Below, piece after piece: positions 10,541 through 21,460 of a stretch of 64,000 nt of DNA; position 1 is the stretch's first letter; the number at the start of each line of letters is the position of its first letter. The DNA lies in contig JAPTYO010000059.1 in NCBI GenBank assembly GCA_036873135.1, forward strand, positions 4,395,066-4,459,065, in the 5' to 3' direction. Source of the DNA: Clarkia xantiana subsp. parviflora (Eukaryota > Streptophyta > Magnoliopsida > Myrtales > Onagraceae). The translations under genes were made by a program, and so were the position numbers. Under the pieces are notes generated by a model that saw only the letters and a list, made by a program, of their open reading frames with translations, ran no database searches and had not been told where the DNA came from.

Positions 10541-11142
10541 AGTAGCTATTATTAACTTCTACACAATACCTCCTAAGTATTTCTACGACGCTTATCGACA
10601 AAGCTCATACGACGACATCTATGGTAACAAGCATTAGATATTTTTAAAATATTTTCTAAGTGTTTTAGCATGCTTGCAGAAAGTGGTCGATGATCAACAT
10701 ACGACACTCAAAGCACATTGTCTAGCTTACCATTACCCATGTACAACAATCAACGATCATGTCCGAACAACTATCCATCATCAACATCAAGCATGAAAAA
10801 ACGATGACTAAAGCATGGAACAACATGAAGGCAATGAATACTATGCACAAGGGAAGTATAACAATCCATTTATACTTTTCTAAAAATTTCCAGCACTTAG
10901 AAAAATTGTGGCCGATTTGGAAAGCTAATTACTCTAATGCATTTTATCAAACACCTTATGTGCATGTTAAGGTGACTACACACATGATGATTTCAAGATC
11001 AAATTAAGGCCAAACGAAGTCACGAAATGTCCAGCCATGTACGAAATTGAACTCATCAACACGAAGCGAGTCCGAATTGACACGTGCCACATCGGAAAAA
11101 TCACGCGCTGCCACCACCGAGATGACGCGCCGCCGTGGTTCC
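10541..11142. other. E0 3' region before the E2 insertion
   Basis: No gene is seen. The last 60 bases are GC-rich (cgccgccgtgg type) and continue at 21461 after E2. The left duplicate of E2, gttcc, is at 11138-11142. Confidence 0.5.
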
Positions 11143-11300
11143 TGATGGATATACGCCGAATTTGAACCCGTTGACTTCCAAACCGTTGTATTTTTATCGT
11201 CCCATTAACGTTTATAAATCGAAACTTCAACCCGAACACTTCGCGAGAACATCAACGGCTCGGACGGGGCCGAAGCGCCCGTCCGGCCAAGGTAAAACTC

Positions 11301-11440
11301 CCCTAGGTGAGGTTGGGTGGCCACACCCGACCTCCCCTAGGAGAGATCGGGTCAGCCAACCCGATCTCTCCTAGGAGGGATGGGGTTGGCCAACCCCATC
11401 CTCCCTAGGAGGGGTTGGGTGCCCTCACCCAACCCCTACC
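11301..11440. repeat. hairpin array in E2 5' U3, including a 40-bp perfect palindrome
   Basis: Four consecutive inverted repeats are separated by cctagg. The first has an 11-bp stem (11309-11319 with 11324-11334, one mismatch). The second has a 17-bp perfect stem (11336-11352 with 11359-11375). The third is a perfect 40-bp palindrome (11370-11409). The fourth has a 10-bp stem (11411-11420 with 11427-11436). The 3' LTR has only three, with the palindrome missing. Confidence 0.9.
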
Positions 11441-11618
11441 CTTGGGGGTCGGATTTCTCCCCCCCCCAAGGGCCCCTGCGCCATTTTCGGACACCCACAC
11501 CCGGTTCACGTCGCCTACCTTCTCCGTATCCTAAGGTCTTAATTATGCACTTAAATGTTAATTAATTGTGTTTAAAGGTTAAACGATGTCATTAAGCCAC
11601 CTTAATGACACCGTTGCC

Positions 11619-11626
11619 TATAAATA
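11619..11626 (+). promoter_or_regulatory. TATA box of E2 5' LTR
   Basis: TATAAATA in gcctataaatacccc. The same box is at 21140-21147 in the 3' LTR. It is the probable Pol II promoter for the element RNA. Confidence 0.75.
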
Positions 11627-11942
11627 CCCCACCTTCACAACTCATTGGGGCATCTTGGCAATTTGGATTATTTTGCTCTGACATCTCTCTAGTTTATCTC
11701 TCTAAGAAGAATACTGACTTAGGCATCGGAGAGGGTTCACCAGGCACCACCCCCCCCCCCCTCCGTGTCTGGTACTGCCCCTTCTGCAGGGTAGAAGGAG
11801 AGAAGAAGCAAAGGAAGGAAGGAAGGAAGGAAGTACATAGGTTGGGACAGGGCAACTCAGGAATACCGGATCACACACATCCCCAGTAAGGAGCGAGATC
11901 AAAGCCGACCACCCGTTGACCTAGATCTCATAACCTAACACT

Positions 11943-11959
11943 TGGCGCCGTCTGTAGGC
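11943..11959 (+). other. E2 primer-binding site
   Basis: TGGCGCCGTCTGTAGGC begins two bases after the 5' LTR. This is the usual PBS form of Tat/Ogre-type elements. Confidence 0.75.
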
Positions 11960-11991
11960 TTCGGACAGAAAGCCTGGCTATTACACGAGCT

Positions 11992-14900
11992 ATGACGAAC
12001 AGTAGGGTGTCTAGGCACCAACGCCCACCCGGGGGCAATGGGCGGAGAAGAGAACCCATACCCCCAGGGAGGCAGCCTAACCCTGGGAAGCAACCAATGC
12101 ATCCAGAGCCCCAAGAATACCACAGCCTCCTCAACAACAGAACAACCAGGAGGGAGGACCTTCACGCCCAGCTGGGGCTGAGTCCTCCACAGCCTCCACC
12201 CCCCGGGCAAGAAGGCCACAGAGAGAAAGAGAACAACAGGGAGTGCCTTCCCACAACACGGCACCCCCTGAGGGATACTATTATGAAGAGCAACCCCAAA
12301 GGTACCCGTATGGGATGCCGGCACAGAGAGATGGCAACCGCGCCCACACAGCATATGCAAGGCCGGCATACACCCAAGGGACTTACACTGAAGCTCATGA
12401 AGAGGAGCAGATCCCAACAGAAGAGCACTACTCGCACCCTCGAGCAGGGCAGCGAGAGGAACAAAGAAGATATTACCAGGAGCCACCCCCAGAGGGAAGG
12501 CAACAATTCGTGCCTCCTAGGCAACAGCAGAGCAACAGGGCTTACACCCCGCTTGGAGAGGAAAGACAAGCAAGACCTCCAAGGAGGCAAGACTTCTATG
12601 AAGCACCCCAGCAGGCGTACCAAGGGTACACCTACAGTCCATACCAGCATGGACAAGGGAACCCAGTAAGCCCAGTCTACAACTACAGTGGATATCAGAG
12701 GGATTATACTCCGGCGCAGGTGATGATCACCCCGGAGGAGGTAGAAGCCATGATAACCCGGAAATTGAATGAGTCAAAGAAACCCAGCCTGCATTGTCTA
12801 AGTGACAAGACGAACCACCCTTTCACAAGGGAACTGGAGATGAATAGGGTGCCAGACTCCCTGCACACAGTGCAAATTGCAAAGTACAATGGGAAGGGAG
12901 ACCCCCTAGAGCATATCCAACAGCATGAGGCCTCCCTATTTGGGAGGACCACTGATGAAAGGTACAAGGCACTCTTGTTCCCAAACACCCTAACAGGGGT
13001 GGCCTCACATTGGTTCTTCAGCCTGCCCTCTGAGAGCATCCACTCATGGGAGCAGCTAAAAGCTAAGTTTCTGCAGAGATACCTAGGGGAGAGGAAACTC
13101 CTCAAGGGAACAGGCTCCATTGATGACGTGAAACAAGAATACGATGAATCCCTGGCCAGCTACTATACTAGGTTCAACCAGAATATTGCAGACATCCAGG
13201 GAGACATCACCGAAGGGGAGATAATACGAGCCTTCATCAGAAACTTAGGTCGCTTTGGATCAACATTGGCTGAAAAGATGGCCAAAAAGCCAGCAAGCAC
13301 CTTGGAGGAGCTTGCAGGAAGAGTTAAAACGCATATTGACCTTGAAAGGCACAGGGCAAGCAGGAAGGCCAAAATCCAGGCAGCCAAGGAGGATAATCAA
13401 AAGCCAAACAAAGGCAAGCCACCCCAGGCACCGCAGCATGCAAGGCAGCAGGAATGGCGTCCGCCACAGCAAAGAAACCAAATGGGTGAACCCTTAAAGG
13501 CTAGAGAAATAAACGTCATTAAGTTCATCCCATTGAACGCCACTCCAGCCACCGTACTTAGAGAGATGCGGAACCAAAAGCTTTGGTCACCCCCTGCAAG
13601 GTGGAGAGCCCCAATGGTGGGAAATCACAAGGATAGATGGTGTGACAACCATGAGGCTTATGGTCACGACACAAATGAATGCTTTAGCCTAAAGCTAAGC
13701 ATAAACAACATCGTCCAGAGGGGAGAACTGAAGCAATTCATAGACCATGGGGGCAACAGTATGCAACTAGGGCCATCACAGAAAGACAAGGGCAAGGGAA
13801 AGATAGACTACAACCCTCCACCCAACAAAAAAGGAGTCATAAATATGATACATGGAGGAGTAGCATCGGGTGGCCCAACTGCTAATGCAAGAGAGGTCTA
13901 TGCATCCAAGCTAAGCTCAGTGCCAAGGTGGAGAAAAAGGCCAAGAGAAGGAGAAGAAGTGAAGATCGAATTCTCGGAGAAGGACAAGAGCCACATCGTC
14001 TTTCCACATGACGATGCTCTAGTTATTACTATAGATATTGATAATTTTGATGTAAAGAGAATTTTGGTGGATGGGGGCAGCTCAGCTGACCTCCTAAGCC
14101 TGAGAGTGTTGGAAGAGATAGGGAAAACCAAAGCAGACATCAAGCCAGTCAACTTCCCTCTAGTTGGCTTCTCAGGGGCAACAAGTTACCCCCTGGGGAT
14201 GATAACCCTGCCAGTGACCATGGGCCAAGGATGGACCCAGCTGAAGGTAAATGTCAATTTCTTGGTGGTTGAAAGCCTGGGAGCCTACAATGGGATCCTA
14301 GGAAGGACAACCATAAACCCATATGAAATAGTGCCATCCACTGTTCACCAGAAGCTGAAGTACATCACGGAGAACGGAGTTGGAGAGGTCCTGGGTGATC
14401 AACGCACCGCAAGGCAGTGCTACGTCAACTCAATGAGACGTGGATCACACGGGACAGACACAGTGGCTGTAGTCATGGTAGGAGCCAATCAAGACAGAAG
14501 AAGGAGGGGAAGGAGACAAAGGCAAGGAAGGAGGAGGAGTGGAGTGACACTCCGTTTGAGCAGGCAGTTTTTTCAAACAGTGCCTACAAGGAGACACAGG
14601 AGCAAGGCTGTGAAGATGACATCCATACCTTGGCAGCCAGACACCATAATAGGGAACAGAACAAGGAACTCCATCCTAAGAGGCTTCCGCTACATAGATG
14701 ATATCAAGCAAATGCCGCAGGAGTCTATATCAAGCTATTTCCAGAGATTCTTCAAGTATGGTGTCAACATGGACATCACAAGGGGAGAAGCAGTCAGAGC
14801 ATTCATTAGAAACATGCATCCAAACTCATTCAGGGCATATGGAGGGCTCTATGAGATGGTCATGACGAGCACAATGAGAGAGCTCAAGGATAAGCTGGAC

Positions 14901-15239
14901 AGGGCATTTGCACAGGAAGCGGAGCAGTTGGATGAAATTCCGGGGAAAGGAAGAGACACTGACATATTGGGAGGATGTGTCAATTTCACATTCACACCCC
15001 TCACAATCAGCGTAGAAGAAATTTTCCACAAACACCTGAAGGAAGAGCTACCAACATGCAGGGAGGAAGGCAAGGCCTTCCTAGGAAGAGATGCACAGGG
15101 TTGGTGTGAGTACCATGGGACCTGGGGGCATCAAACCAACAACTGCATGGTGTTGAAGGTGGAAGTGGAAGAAATGATTTACAATGGAGGCTTCAAGGAA
15201 TACGTGGCAACAGACACAGTGACCACCCCATATCCTTAG
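11992..15239 (+). CDS. E2 gag-protease-second-gag polyprotein (no RT or integrase)
   Basis: The frame from about 12080 to the TAG at 15237-15239 is open for over 1,000 codons. The best ATG, at 11992, lies in a neighbouring frame, so one frameshift near 12080 or a different start is needed. Counting residues from 12243: a Pro/Gln/Tyr-rich N-terminus (1-180); the Gag capsid core (about 183-370; WFFSLP, SYYTRFN, AFIRNL, HIDLERHR); a zinc knuckle WCDNHEAYGHDTNEC (about 465-480); an IHGG motif; and an aspartic protease (about 590-730) with intact VDGGSSAD and YNGILGRTT. An Arg-rich linker (745-790) follows. Then comes a second Gag-like segment (about 796-900; SYFQRFFKYGV, AFIRNMHPNSF) with a second knuckle WCEYHGTWGHQTNNC (952-967). 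The last part is unexpected. The element would need RT and integrase from a partner. Confidence 0.85.
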
Positions 15240-15503
15240 TTTCATATTTAGCATTTTGCATGTTTCAGCTTTACAAGCTTTTCAAAAAACAACTTTGGAG
15301 AAGGAGAACTCACGAAGTTACTCCAACTCTACAACTATCTTTGATTCCTACAAAGGATGTCTTGGTGCACCAAGGCATCCCAAGTGTACAAAAACATGAA
15401 TGCTCCTAAGGGAGTAGAAGTTACTCAAAAGTATTTTCCAGTGAATGTAGTGGTATAATCACGAAGTTATCCTTACACAGATATGACTTCAAGTCAATGA
15501 CAG
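15240..15503. other. E2 spacer after the polyprotein
   Basis: No gene is seen between the polyprotein stop and the 49-bp repeats. Confidence 0.5.
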
Positions 15504-16290
15504 GTTCGACGCCCCCAAGAGCGTATCTTGAGAGTAGTTCTTATACTACGTCATTCGACGCCCCCAAGAGCGTATCTTGAGAGTAGTTTTCATACTACGA
15601 CATTCGACGCCCCCAAGAGCGTATCTTGAGAGTAGTGTTCATACTACGACCTTCGACGCCCCCAAGAGCGTATCTTGAGAGTAGTTATTACACTACGAAT
15701 TCGACGCACCAAGAGCGTATCTTGAGAGTGGTTTCCAAAAACTACGAACTTCGACGCCCCCAGGAGCGTATCTTGAGAGTAGTGTTCATACTACGACCTT
15801 CGACGCCCCCAAGAGCGTATCCTGAGAGTAGTTATTACACTACGAATTCGACGCACCAAGAGCGTATCTTGAGAGTGGTTTCCAAAAACTACGAATTCGA
15901 CGCCCCCAGGAGCGTATCTTGAGGTAGATTTGCAACCTACCAGATTCGACGCCCCCAAGAGCGTATCTTGAGGTAGAAAAAACACTACCAGTTCGACGCC
16001 CCCAAGAGCGTATCTTGAGGTAGATTTCAAACTACCAGTTCGACGCCCACCAGGAGCGTATCTTTGGTCTAACCTGAGCCCTCCGGGAGCCTATCCTGTG
16101 AAACGTTAAGTGCCGTCCGAGAGCCTGTCTCGTGAACAGATTTCAACACCAATCAGGAACGTATCTTTGGACTAACCTGAGCCCTCCGGGAGCCTATCCT
16201 GTGAAAAGTTAAGTGCCATCCGAGAGCCTGTCTCGTGAACAGTTTTCGACGCCCACCAAGAGCGTATCTTTGGTCTAACAGTACAACGTA
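15504..16290 (+). repeat. 49-bp minisatellite of E2
   Basis: About sixteen units. Early copies have a 48-49 bp period (15505, 15554, 15603, 15652, 15700). Each begins ttcgacgcccccaagagcgt, then atcttgagagtag and a short inverted match (agtagt...actac). From about 16060 the units diverge (ctccgggagcctatcctgtg). The array lies between the sense polyprotein and the antisense gene. Confidence 0.92.
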
Positions 16291-16662
16291 TACCGTGTAA
16301 GGGGTATCAGAAAAGATCATCACACCATGCTCAGAAGGATACCATGAGAAAGAAATTTCTAAGTAAAATAATGTGAAGAACAAGTAATGTTTTTTCTTTA
16401 TGAAATGGCAGGTATGACATGAAGGAAAACACGAAAGAAAGACAAGTAAAGGAAACACACCAAGAAAAGAGCTCATAACCAAAGGGATATATACAAAAGC
16501 ATGAGAAGCACTAGTGTAAAGGCAAGCGAACCACGTAGTCAACAACACAATGCGGCAAAGGAAAGTAACAACAAACACCATCACAATCTCAAAAGACACT
16601 CAACCCATTAAAGGGGAGAAGGAGTATAGTTATATATACAAGGATAGCATGAGATAAACACA
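16291..16662. other. E2 spacer, 3' flank of the antisense gene
   Basis: AT-rich sequence with no convincing ORF. It would hold the 3' UTR of the antisense gene. Confidence 0.5.
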
Positions 16663-17274
16663 TCAGTCAGAACCTTCAGGGGAGTCACCCTCACCCCCTG
16701 AAGCTGAACCACCGGCAGATAGAGATGATGAGGAGGAATCTGAGGTACCAATCTCCACTAGTGTAGCATCCACCTGGGCAGGGGCAGGCTCGTCTGCAAC
16801 AGCAGCCTGACCCCTCAGAACAGCCATGTAACCAGTGGCATATGGCCCGAAGTCACCAAGGTCACCAACTGGGAACTGAGGATCAATACGGAAAATGTGA
16901 TCAACCAGATACTCACCGAACTGGTTCATCTCCTGAGTGAGACGCGCGCTATAATCGGCAGTGAAGGCAGAGGAGGCCTTGTACTCAGACACCGCGACAG
17001 TCCTCTCCTCCGCCCGACACTTAGCCTCCAACTTCCGTAACTCCTCAGAATGGAGCGACGCTGCAACCTCAGCTTCCCGACGCAAACTGCCCACAGTGGT
17101 CTCAAGCAAGGACACCTGGTCCCGGAGCTCCTGCATCCTCAAATCAGATAATCGCGCCTTCTCAGCAGCAGTGGCGACCTCCGCCTTGAGAGAGACCTGG
17201 CTGTCCTCAAGGGTCTTCCTCTCGTCAGATAACTCGAGCACGAGCGAGGACATGTTCACCATGTCAGACATACC
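16663..17274 (-). CDS. E2 antisense gene, last exon: coiled-coil and acidic tail
   Basis: The exon starts after an acceptor (TTGTTAG at 17275-17281) and reads GMSDMVN... to the TGA at 16663-16665, about 203 codons. Residues 10-95 are rich in heptad-spaced Leu with Glu/Lys/Arg (LVLELSDERKTLEDS, then LRDQVSLLETTVGSLRREAE), as expected for a coiled coil. A conserved-looking middle (FGEYLVDHIFRIDPQFPVGD) precedes a Ser/Gly/Glu-rich acidic end. The joining phase with the previous exon is exact (phase 0). C-terminal regions of this type are known in antisense 'putative gypsy-type transposon' proteins of plants. The biochemical role is not known. Oligomerisation is inferred from the coiled coil only. 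Confidence 0.75.
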   Translation of the reverse strand, partial: GMSDMVNMSSLVLELSDERKTLEDSQVSLKAEVATAAEKARLSDLRMQELRDQVSLLETTVGSLRREAEVAASLHSEELRKLEAKCRAEERTVAVSEYKASSAFTADYSARLTQEMNQFGEYLVDHIFRIDPQFPVGDLGDFGPYATGYMAVLRGQAAVADEPAPAQVDATLVEIGTSDSSSSSLSAGGSASGGEGDSPEGSD

Positions 17275-17353
17275 CTAACAATTCAAACAAGGGATGAGTA
17301 ACCGAAAGATAGCCATTATGAAAGTAATAAGAGGAAAGCAAGGAACAACTCAC

Positions 17354-17940
17354 AGGTGCATAACGAGAAAGTACCCCCTGAACAAAGCGCCGAGTCTCCC
17401 CAGGAGACTTGGGCGGAGCAACACGATCGCCAGGGGGGATGGCGCCGCGGAGTACGCGGACGCCAACCTCAGGAGTCCGCAAAGAGGAGGTGCTATCGAG
17501 GTGGAACTCCTTCAGACCAGCGAAAGGAGTCCACTCAGACCCAATAACATCTTCATCAGTAAGACGTGCGAAATCCTTCCGACTTAAAGTCGGAGGCCCA
17601 CCTACACAAGCAAAGCAAGTCAAAGGAGAATATAAACATAGAAGAATCAGCAACAAGGTAGAGATCATACCTGAGGACCGTGCCCTCGGCTGGGGGGCAG
17701 GGGAACCACCACCAGCAGGTCGCTTCCCTTTGTCAGCCAGGGAAGACACCTCTTCGACCACCATCTCCTTATCACGAGATAGGGTCGGAGGACGAGCAGT
17801 AGGCGAAGCAGGATCCACGGCCTTTTTTCTCTTAGCAGCCGAGGCCCCGGCCTCAGAATCAGATCTCCGCGGCTTGGACTTGGAAGGTCCAGAATCTCTG
17901 CCAACGGAGACGACCCTCTCAGTCACCAAGGGGGAGCGCC
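17354..17940 (-). CDS. E2 antisense gene, exons 2 and 3
   Basis: Exon 2 (17671-17940, 270 nt) follows the acceptor CTTGCTAG. It encodes a Lys/Arg/Ser-rich stretch (KPRRSD, AAKRKK, DKGKRPAGG) that looks like a nuclear-localising linker. Intron 17602-17670 (69 nt) has donor GTATGATC and acceptor TTGTGTAG. Because it is a multiple of three it reads through as a hydrophobic stretch, which is an artefact. Exon 3 (17354-17601, 248 nt) encodes GGPPTLSRKDFARLTDEDV and ends RFVQGVLSRYAP. Intron 17275-17353 (79 nt) has donor GTGAGTTG and acceptor TTGTTAG. Phases across all three joins agree (1, 1, 0), which chance GT-AG pairs would rarely give. Confidence 0.75.
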
Positions 17941-18013
17941 CTAGCAAGGTAAGAAAAACAAGATAAGGAAAACATAAGTTATACCATAAAGAAGCAAATA
18001 GGAGAAAGCATAC

Positions 18014-18969
18014 CAGAGGCCCCAGCCTTCTTCCCAGGCAGGGGGGATTTCTTTAGAGCAGAACTAGAAGGAGCCTTCCTCTTGCTCAGATCAACAGGGG
18101 CTCCCTGCACGTTATAGGTTTTTCCATGAAACCAACCTACAAAGGAAGAGCAGAAGGTAAATAAAGATGGAAAGACCAAGTGACATACCGAACCCCCGGA
18201 GTCAGGAGTCAAACTGATCCCGGCCTCGTAAAGATCCGTCTCAGTCACTAAGGACACGGGGCAGTATGACCGAGTCCTGTTGCTCTCGTGAATGATCTTC
18301 ATAGTCTCTAAATCAACTGAAGAGAACTCTCCGAAAGCAGGCCAACCATCGGACCGATCCTCATTCAAGACCGACCAAGTGACGTATCGATCCGTAATGA
18401 AGAAGTAATGCTTAGCCCAGTGACTGGCCGAATTGTCACTCCGGGCCACGAAACGGAGGGAGGTATCCCACTCGATCCCACTCAACCCGAAATCAGCAAA
18501 TCGGGGATCCTTGAAGGTCGGATGGCGAGTTACGAAACTCGCAAACCCCACCCTCGTCTGGTACTGGAACCGGTAGAAACATCGGAATAGAACGAGAGAA
18601 TACTTCCAGGAGTACCAATGGCACAATACCCGGAAGCCCACCCAGACACGGAGGGCACTGGGGGCAAGGTTCACAGGAGAAATCCTGAAGAACCTGCTCA
18701 ACTCTATAAGCTCGTCACAGTAAGGCAACCTCAGCCCAAATCGGATCTGGGAGGGGTACACGGCAACCTTCCCTATAGGAGGCTCCGTCACCGTCTCGCG
18801 AGTATTCCCCAAGGAGGGGAGAAAAGGATACAGAGGCTCATCTAGGGGACAGATATCTCCTAGGGTAACATGTTCATTGTAATCGGACCTAGTGAGATGG
18901 TTCTCCGACAGGGTAGCAAAACCTAAGGCAAAGGTAGCAGGAAATCCCAAATGGCGAATCAAATTTCGA
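18014..18969 (-). CDS. E2 antisense gene, first main exon: Transposase_28-like ('putative gypsy-type transposon') domain
   Basis: The exon begins after an acceptor (GGTGTTAG at 18970-18977) and ends at a GTATGC donor (18008-18013). Near residues 60-130 it has YPSQIRFGLRLPYCDELIEL, then FFRISPVNLAPSALRVWVGF and FRCFYRFQ. This fits the pattern of Pfam PF04195 as I know it (F..GLR.P, P.QL.P..WR, LF..F). A short extra intron around 18136-18190 is likely, with acceptor CTTTGTAG; its exact donor is unclear. An upstream small exon (about 19055-19123), ending in a GTGAGT donor (19049-19054), joins in frame as ...SHPPKDDRNLIRHLGFP. The true ATG is not established. The family has a transposon label but no proven activity. 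Confidence 0.7.
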
Positions 18970-19123
18970 CTAACACCCCAACGAAGGTCACGACACTAAG
19001 CTAGCAATAGGAAAGGAAGTAATGCGACCAAAAAGGAAGAGAAAAGGAACTCACTCATCCTTCGGAGGATGCGACGCCTCTGTAGAGTCTGTGTGCGCGG
19101 ACACCACCAGGAATACAGTACCT

Positions 19124-20674
19124 GCCACGGCACGACAAATATCAAGACAAGAAAAATTTCCGAAGAACCGGAAATATTCCAACACCCGACCAACGACAAC
19201 AGTTACAGATCCAAAGACACCCAGCAAAGATAGTCAACATGAGCCAAGGACACCACGACAACCAAGTTGAATAATTTTATCCGAACCTAAGGTCGGGTTT
19301 TGGAAAAAATTACCATTATACCCTCCAATAAAGATTAACACACCAACGGCGGTACGACATCAAATTCAAGACCGGGATGGTCCAATCGGACAAGAAACTA
19401 TATCCGGACGACCGGCAAACATTTTTCCCCAAATCCACAACTATCAACGGTTACCCACATTCGATCAAATTTCGGCAATCAAGCATCGGCAATCAAATAT
19501 CAACGATTCAAAAATCAACGTTTTACGCGGTAACGGAAAGGAAAAGAGCGGACCTTCGGAAAACCCGACGTGATAAACGCGTCCGGAATTCGAATTTGAG
19601 CGTTGCCGGAAATCAGCCCCTCGCCGGAGTCCCAATTCCGTCGCCGCCGGAGTCCGCCCCAGATCACGTCGGAGCCCCCCTGTCCCGCCGTCGACTGTTC
19701 TGGCCGAAGCTAGCGCTGCCGTCGTCGGAGGTAAACTCGCCGTCGAAGCCTCCCGACGCCGCTGCTCGTCTGGTCGCCGCCCTCCGTCGGCCAAGCTCGT
19801 ACCGCGTCGCTTTCGTCCGTCAGCCACCGGGAGTCACGTCGCCGTCGACCGCCTGCGTCGGACCAGGCTCCACCTCCGTCAGCTGCTCCTTCACGCCGCC
19901 ACTGGTCCGTCCCGCCTCCACGCCGTCGTCTCGCGTCACCAATCCACCGGCCGGCTCTGTCCCGTGCTGGTGGTCTCTTCCCGCCGGAGCTGTTGGCCGG
20001 AATTTCGTGTCTCTCGCCGGAATTCTGGCCGGCCCTAACCTTGGGGGTGCTCTCCAATTTTTCTTGCTCTCCAAGGGTGAGTGAAGAGGGAAGATGGTGG
20101 CTATGGTGACTCTTTGAGGTATTTTTCTAACTCTCCTCTACTTTGAAAAGATGATAGGGTTTTTTAAGGGGTTTTAATCACCACCCTCCATCTATCTTTA
20201 AATGAGATCTAAGGGCCAAGGAAAAACCATCATTTTTATCCCTTTCAACTATGGCTAAGTATATTTCCATACTTAGAAAAACTATCAAGTTAGTTTTATT
20301 TTTGAACATTCCATACTTAGGAAAAAATTTAGCCAAAATTAAATTTTTACTCACTTAGATAGAATCCCGGCACGAATTTGAAGCATAAGTCACTTAGTTG
20401 CATTCGTATTACCTCCTTGTAAGAGTATGCATTTTTTAAGTATACGCCGGTAGCAAAGATAGATTTATTGCTCCCGCCTCAGACGGACGCATGCTTAGGC
20501 ATACGTCCGTGCTACTCTAACGTTTACAACTCCTCTATCTCATAAGGCAGGGGACAGAGTCGAAGACATGCATCCATGGGTAAGTTGGCACTCAGATGAA
20601 AGGTAGAAACCCCGGTTTCAAATTGCGCGTATCATACCATCCTGAAATAGAGTCAATCAAGGGTTAGGCCATTG
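19124..20674. other. E2 5' flank of the antisense gene, GC-rich then AT-rich
   Basis: No supported CDS. Positions 19600-20070 are very GC-rich with many ccgg and gccg steps, which opens long chance frames on both strands. Positions 20080-20460 are AT-rich, with a TTTAAAG box readable on the minus strand near 20200. A promoter or 5' UTR for the antisense gene is the most economical reading. Similar GC-rich DNA lies at the matching place of E0 (11080-11142 plus 21461-21530). Confidence 0.45.
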
Positions 20675-20691
20675 GTTGACTCGGGGGCATG
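20675..20691 (+). other. E2 polypurine tract
   Basis: gttgactcgggggcatg immediately precedes the 3' LTR and matches the E0 tract at 22312-22328. Confidence 0.75.
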
Positions 20692-21460
20692 TGATGGATA
20701 TACGCCCAATTTGAACCCGTTGACTTCCAAACCGTTGTATTTTTATCGTCCCATTAACGTTTATAAATCGAAACTTCAACCCGAACACTTCGCGAGAACA
20801 TCAACGGCTCGGACGGGGCCGAAGCGCCCGTCCGGCCAAGGTAAAACTCCCCTAGGTGAGGTTGGGTGGCCACACCCGACCTCCCCTAGGAGAGATCGGG
20901 TCAGCCAACCCGATCTCTCCTAGGAGAGATGGGGTTGGGTGCCCTCACCCAACCCCTACCCTTGGGGGTCGGATTTCTCCCCCCCCCCAAGGGCCCCTGC
21001 GCCATTTTCGGACACCCACACCCGGTTCACGTCGCCTACCTTCTCCGTATCCTAAGGTCTTAATTATGCACTTAAAGGTTAATTAATTGTGTTTAAAGGT
21101 TAAACGATGTCATTAAGCCACCTTAATGAAACCGTTGCCTATAAATACCCCACCTTCACAACTCATTGGGGCATCTTGGCAATTTGGATTATTTTGCTCT
21201 GACATCTCTCTAGTTTATCTCTCTAAGAAGAATACTGACTTAGGCATCGGAGAGGGTTCACCAGGCACCACCCCCCCTCCGTGTCTGGTACTGCCCCTTC
21301 TGCAGGGTAGAAGGAGAGAAGAAGCAAAGGAAGGAAGGAAGGAAGGAAGGAAGTACATAGGTTGGGACAGGGCAACTCAGGAATACCGGATCACACACAT
21401 CCCCAGTAAGGAGCGAGATCAAAGCCGACCACCCGTTGACCTAGATCTCATAACCTAACA
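20692..21460 (+). repeat. E2 3' LTR
   Basis: 769 bp, nearly identical to 11143-11940. The main difference is loss of about 29 bp that removes the 40-bp palindrome, leaving three hairpins (20851-20960). C-run and (gaag)n lengths also differ. TATA box at 21140-21147. The target duplicate gttcc follows. Confidence 0.94.

Larger units (their letters stand above)
11143..11940 (+). repeat. E2 5' LTR
   Basis: 798 bp. U3 contains a row of four hairpins (11301-11440). A TATA box is at 11619-11626. The presumed R region includes a 'gcatcggagagggttc' segment, a long C run and a (gaag)n run (11815-11830). Confidence 0.94.
11143..21460 (+). mobile_element. E2: young Tat-like non-autonomous LTR retrotransposon with antisense gene
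   Basis: LTRs 11143-11940 and 20692-21460 start TGATGGATATACG and end CCTAACA. They are flanked by the perfect duplication gttcc (11138-11142 and 21461-21465). The 8.75-kb interior holds a PBS, one long gag-protease-second-gag frame, a 49-bp minisatellite, an intron-containing minus-strand gene and a PPT. No RT, RNase H or integrase is seen. Apart from one missing hairpin unit and run-length changes, I see only about four to six substitutions between the LTRs, so the insertion is recent. Confidence 0.95.

Noticed and set aside
12162..12656. Minus ORFs of 164 and 183 residues opposite the E2 Gag N-terminus
   Set aside because: They are shadows of a Pro/Gln-rich coding region and have no motif.
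11992..12669. 225-residue ORF overlapping the E2 polyprotein start
   Set aside because: Only its first ~30 codons are kept, as a possible Gag start. The rest is a shadow of the polyprotein frame.
19377..20084. 235-residue plus-strand ORF, with overlapping minus-strand ORFs at 19465-20074
   Set aside because: It lies in very GC-rich DNA where stops are rare in all frames. Composition is Pro/Ser/Arg-biased with no domain. The opposite strand is equally open. It is probably the promoter or 5' region of the antisense gene.
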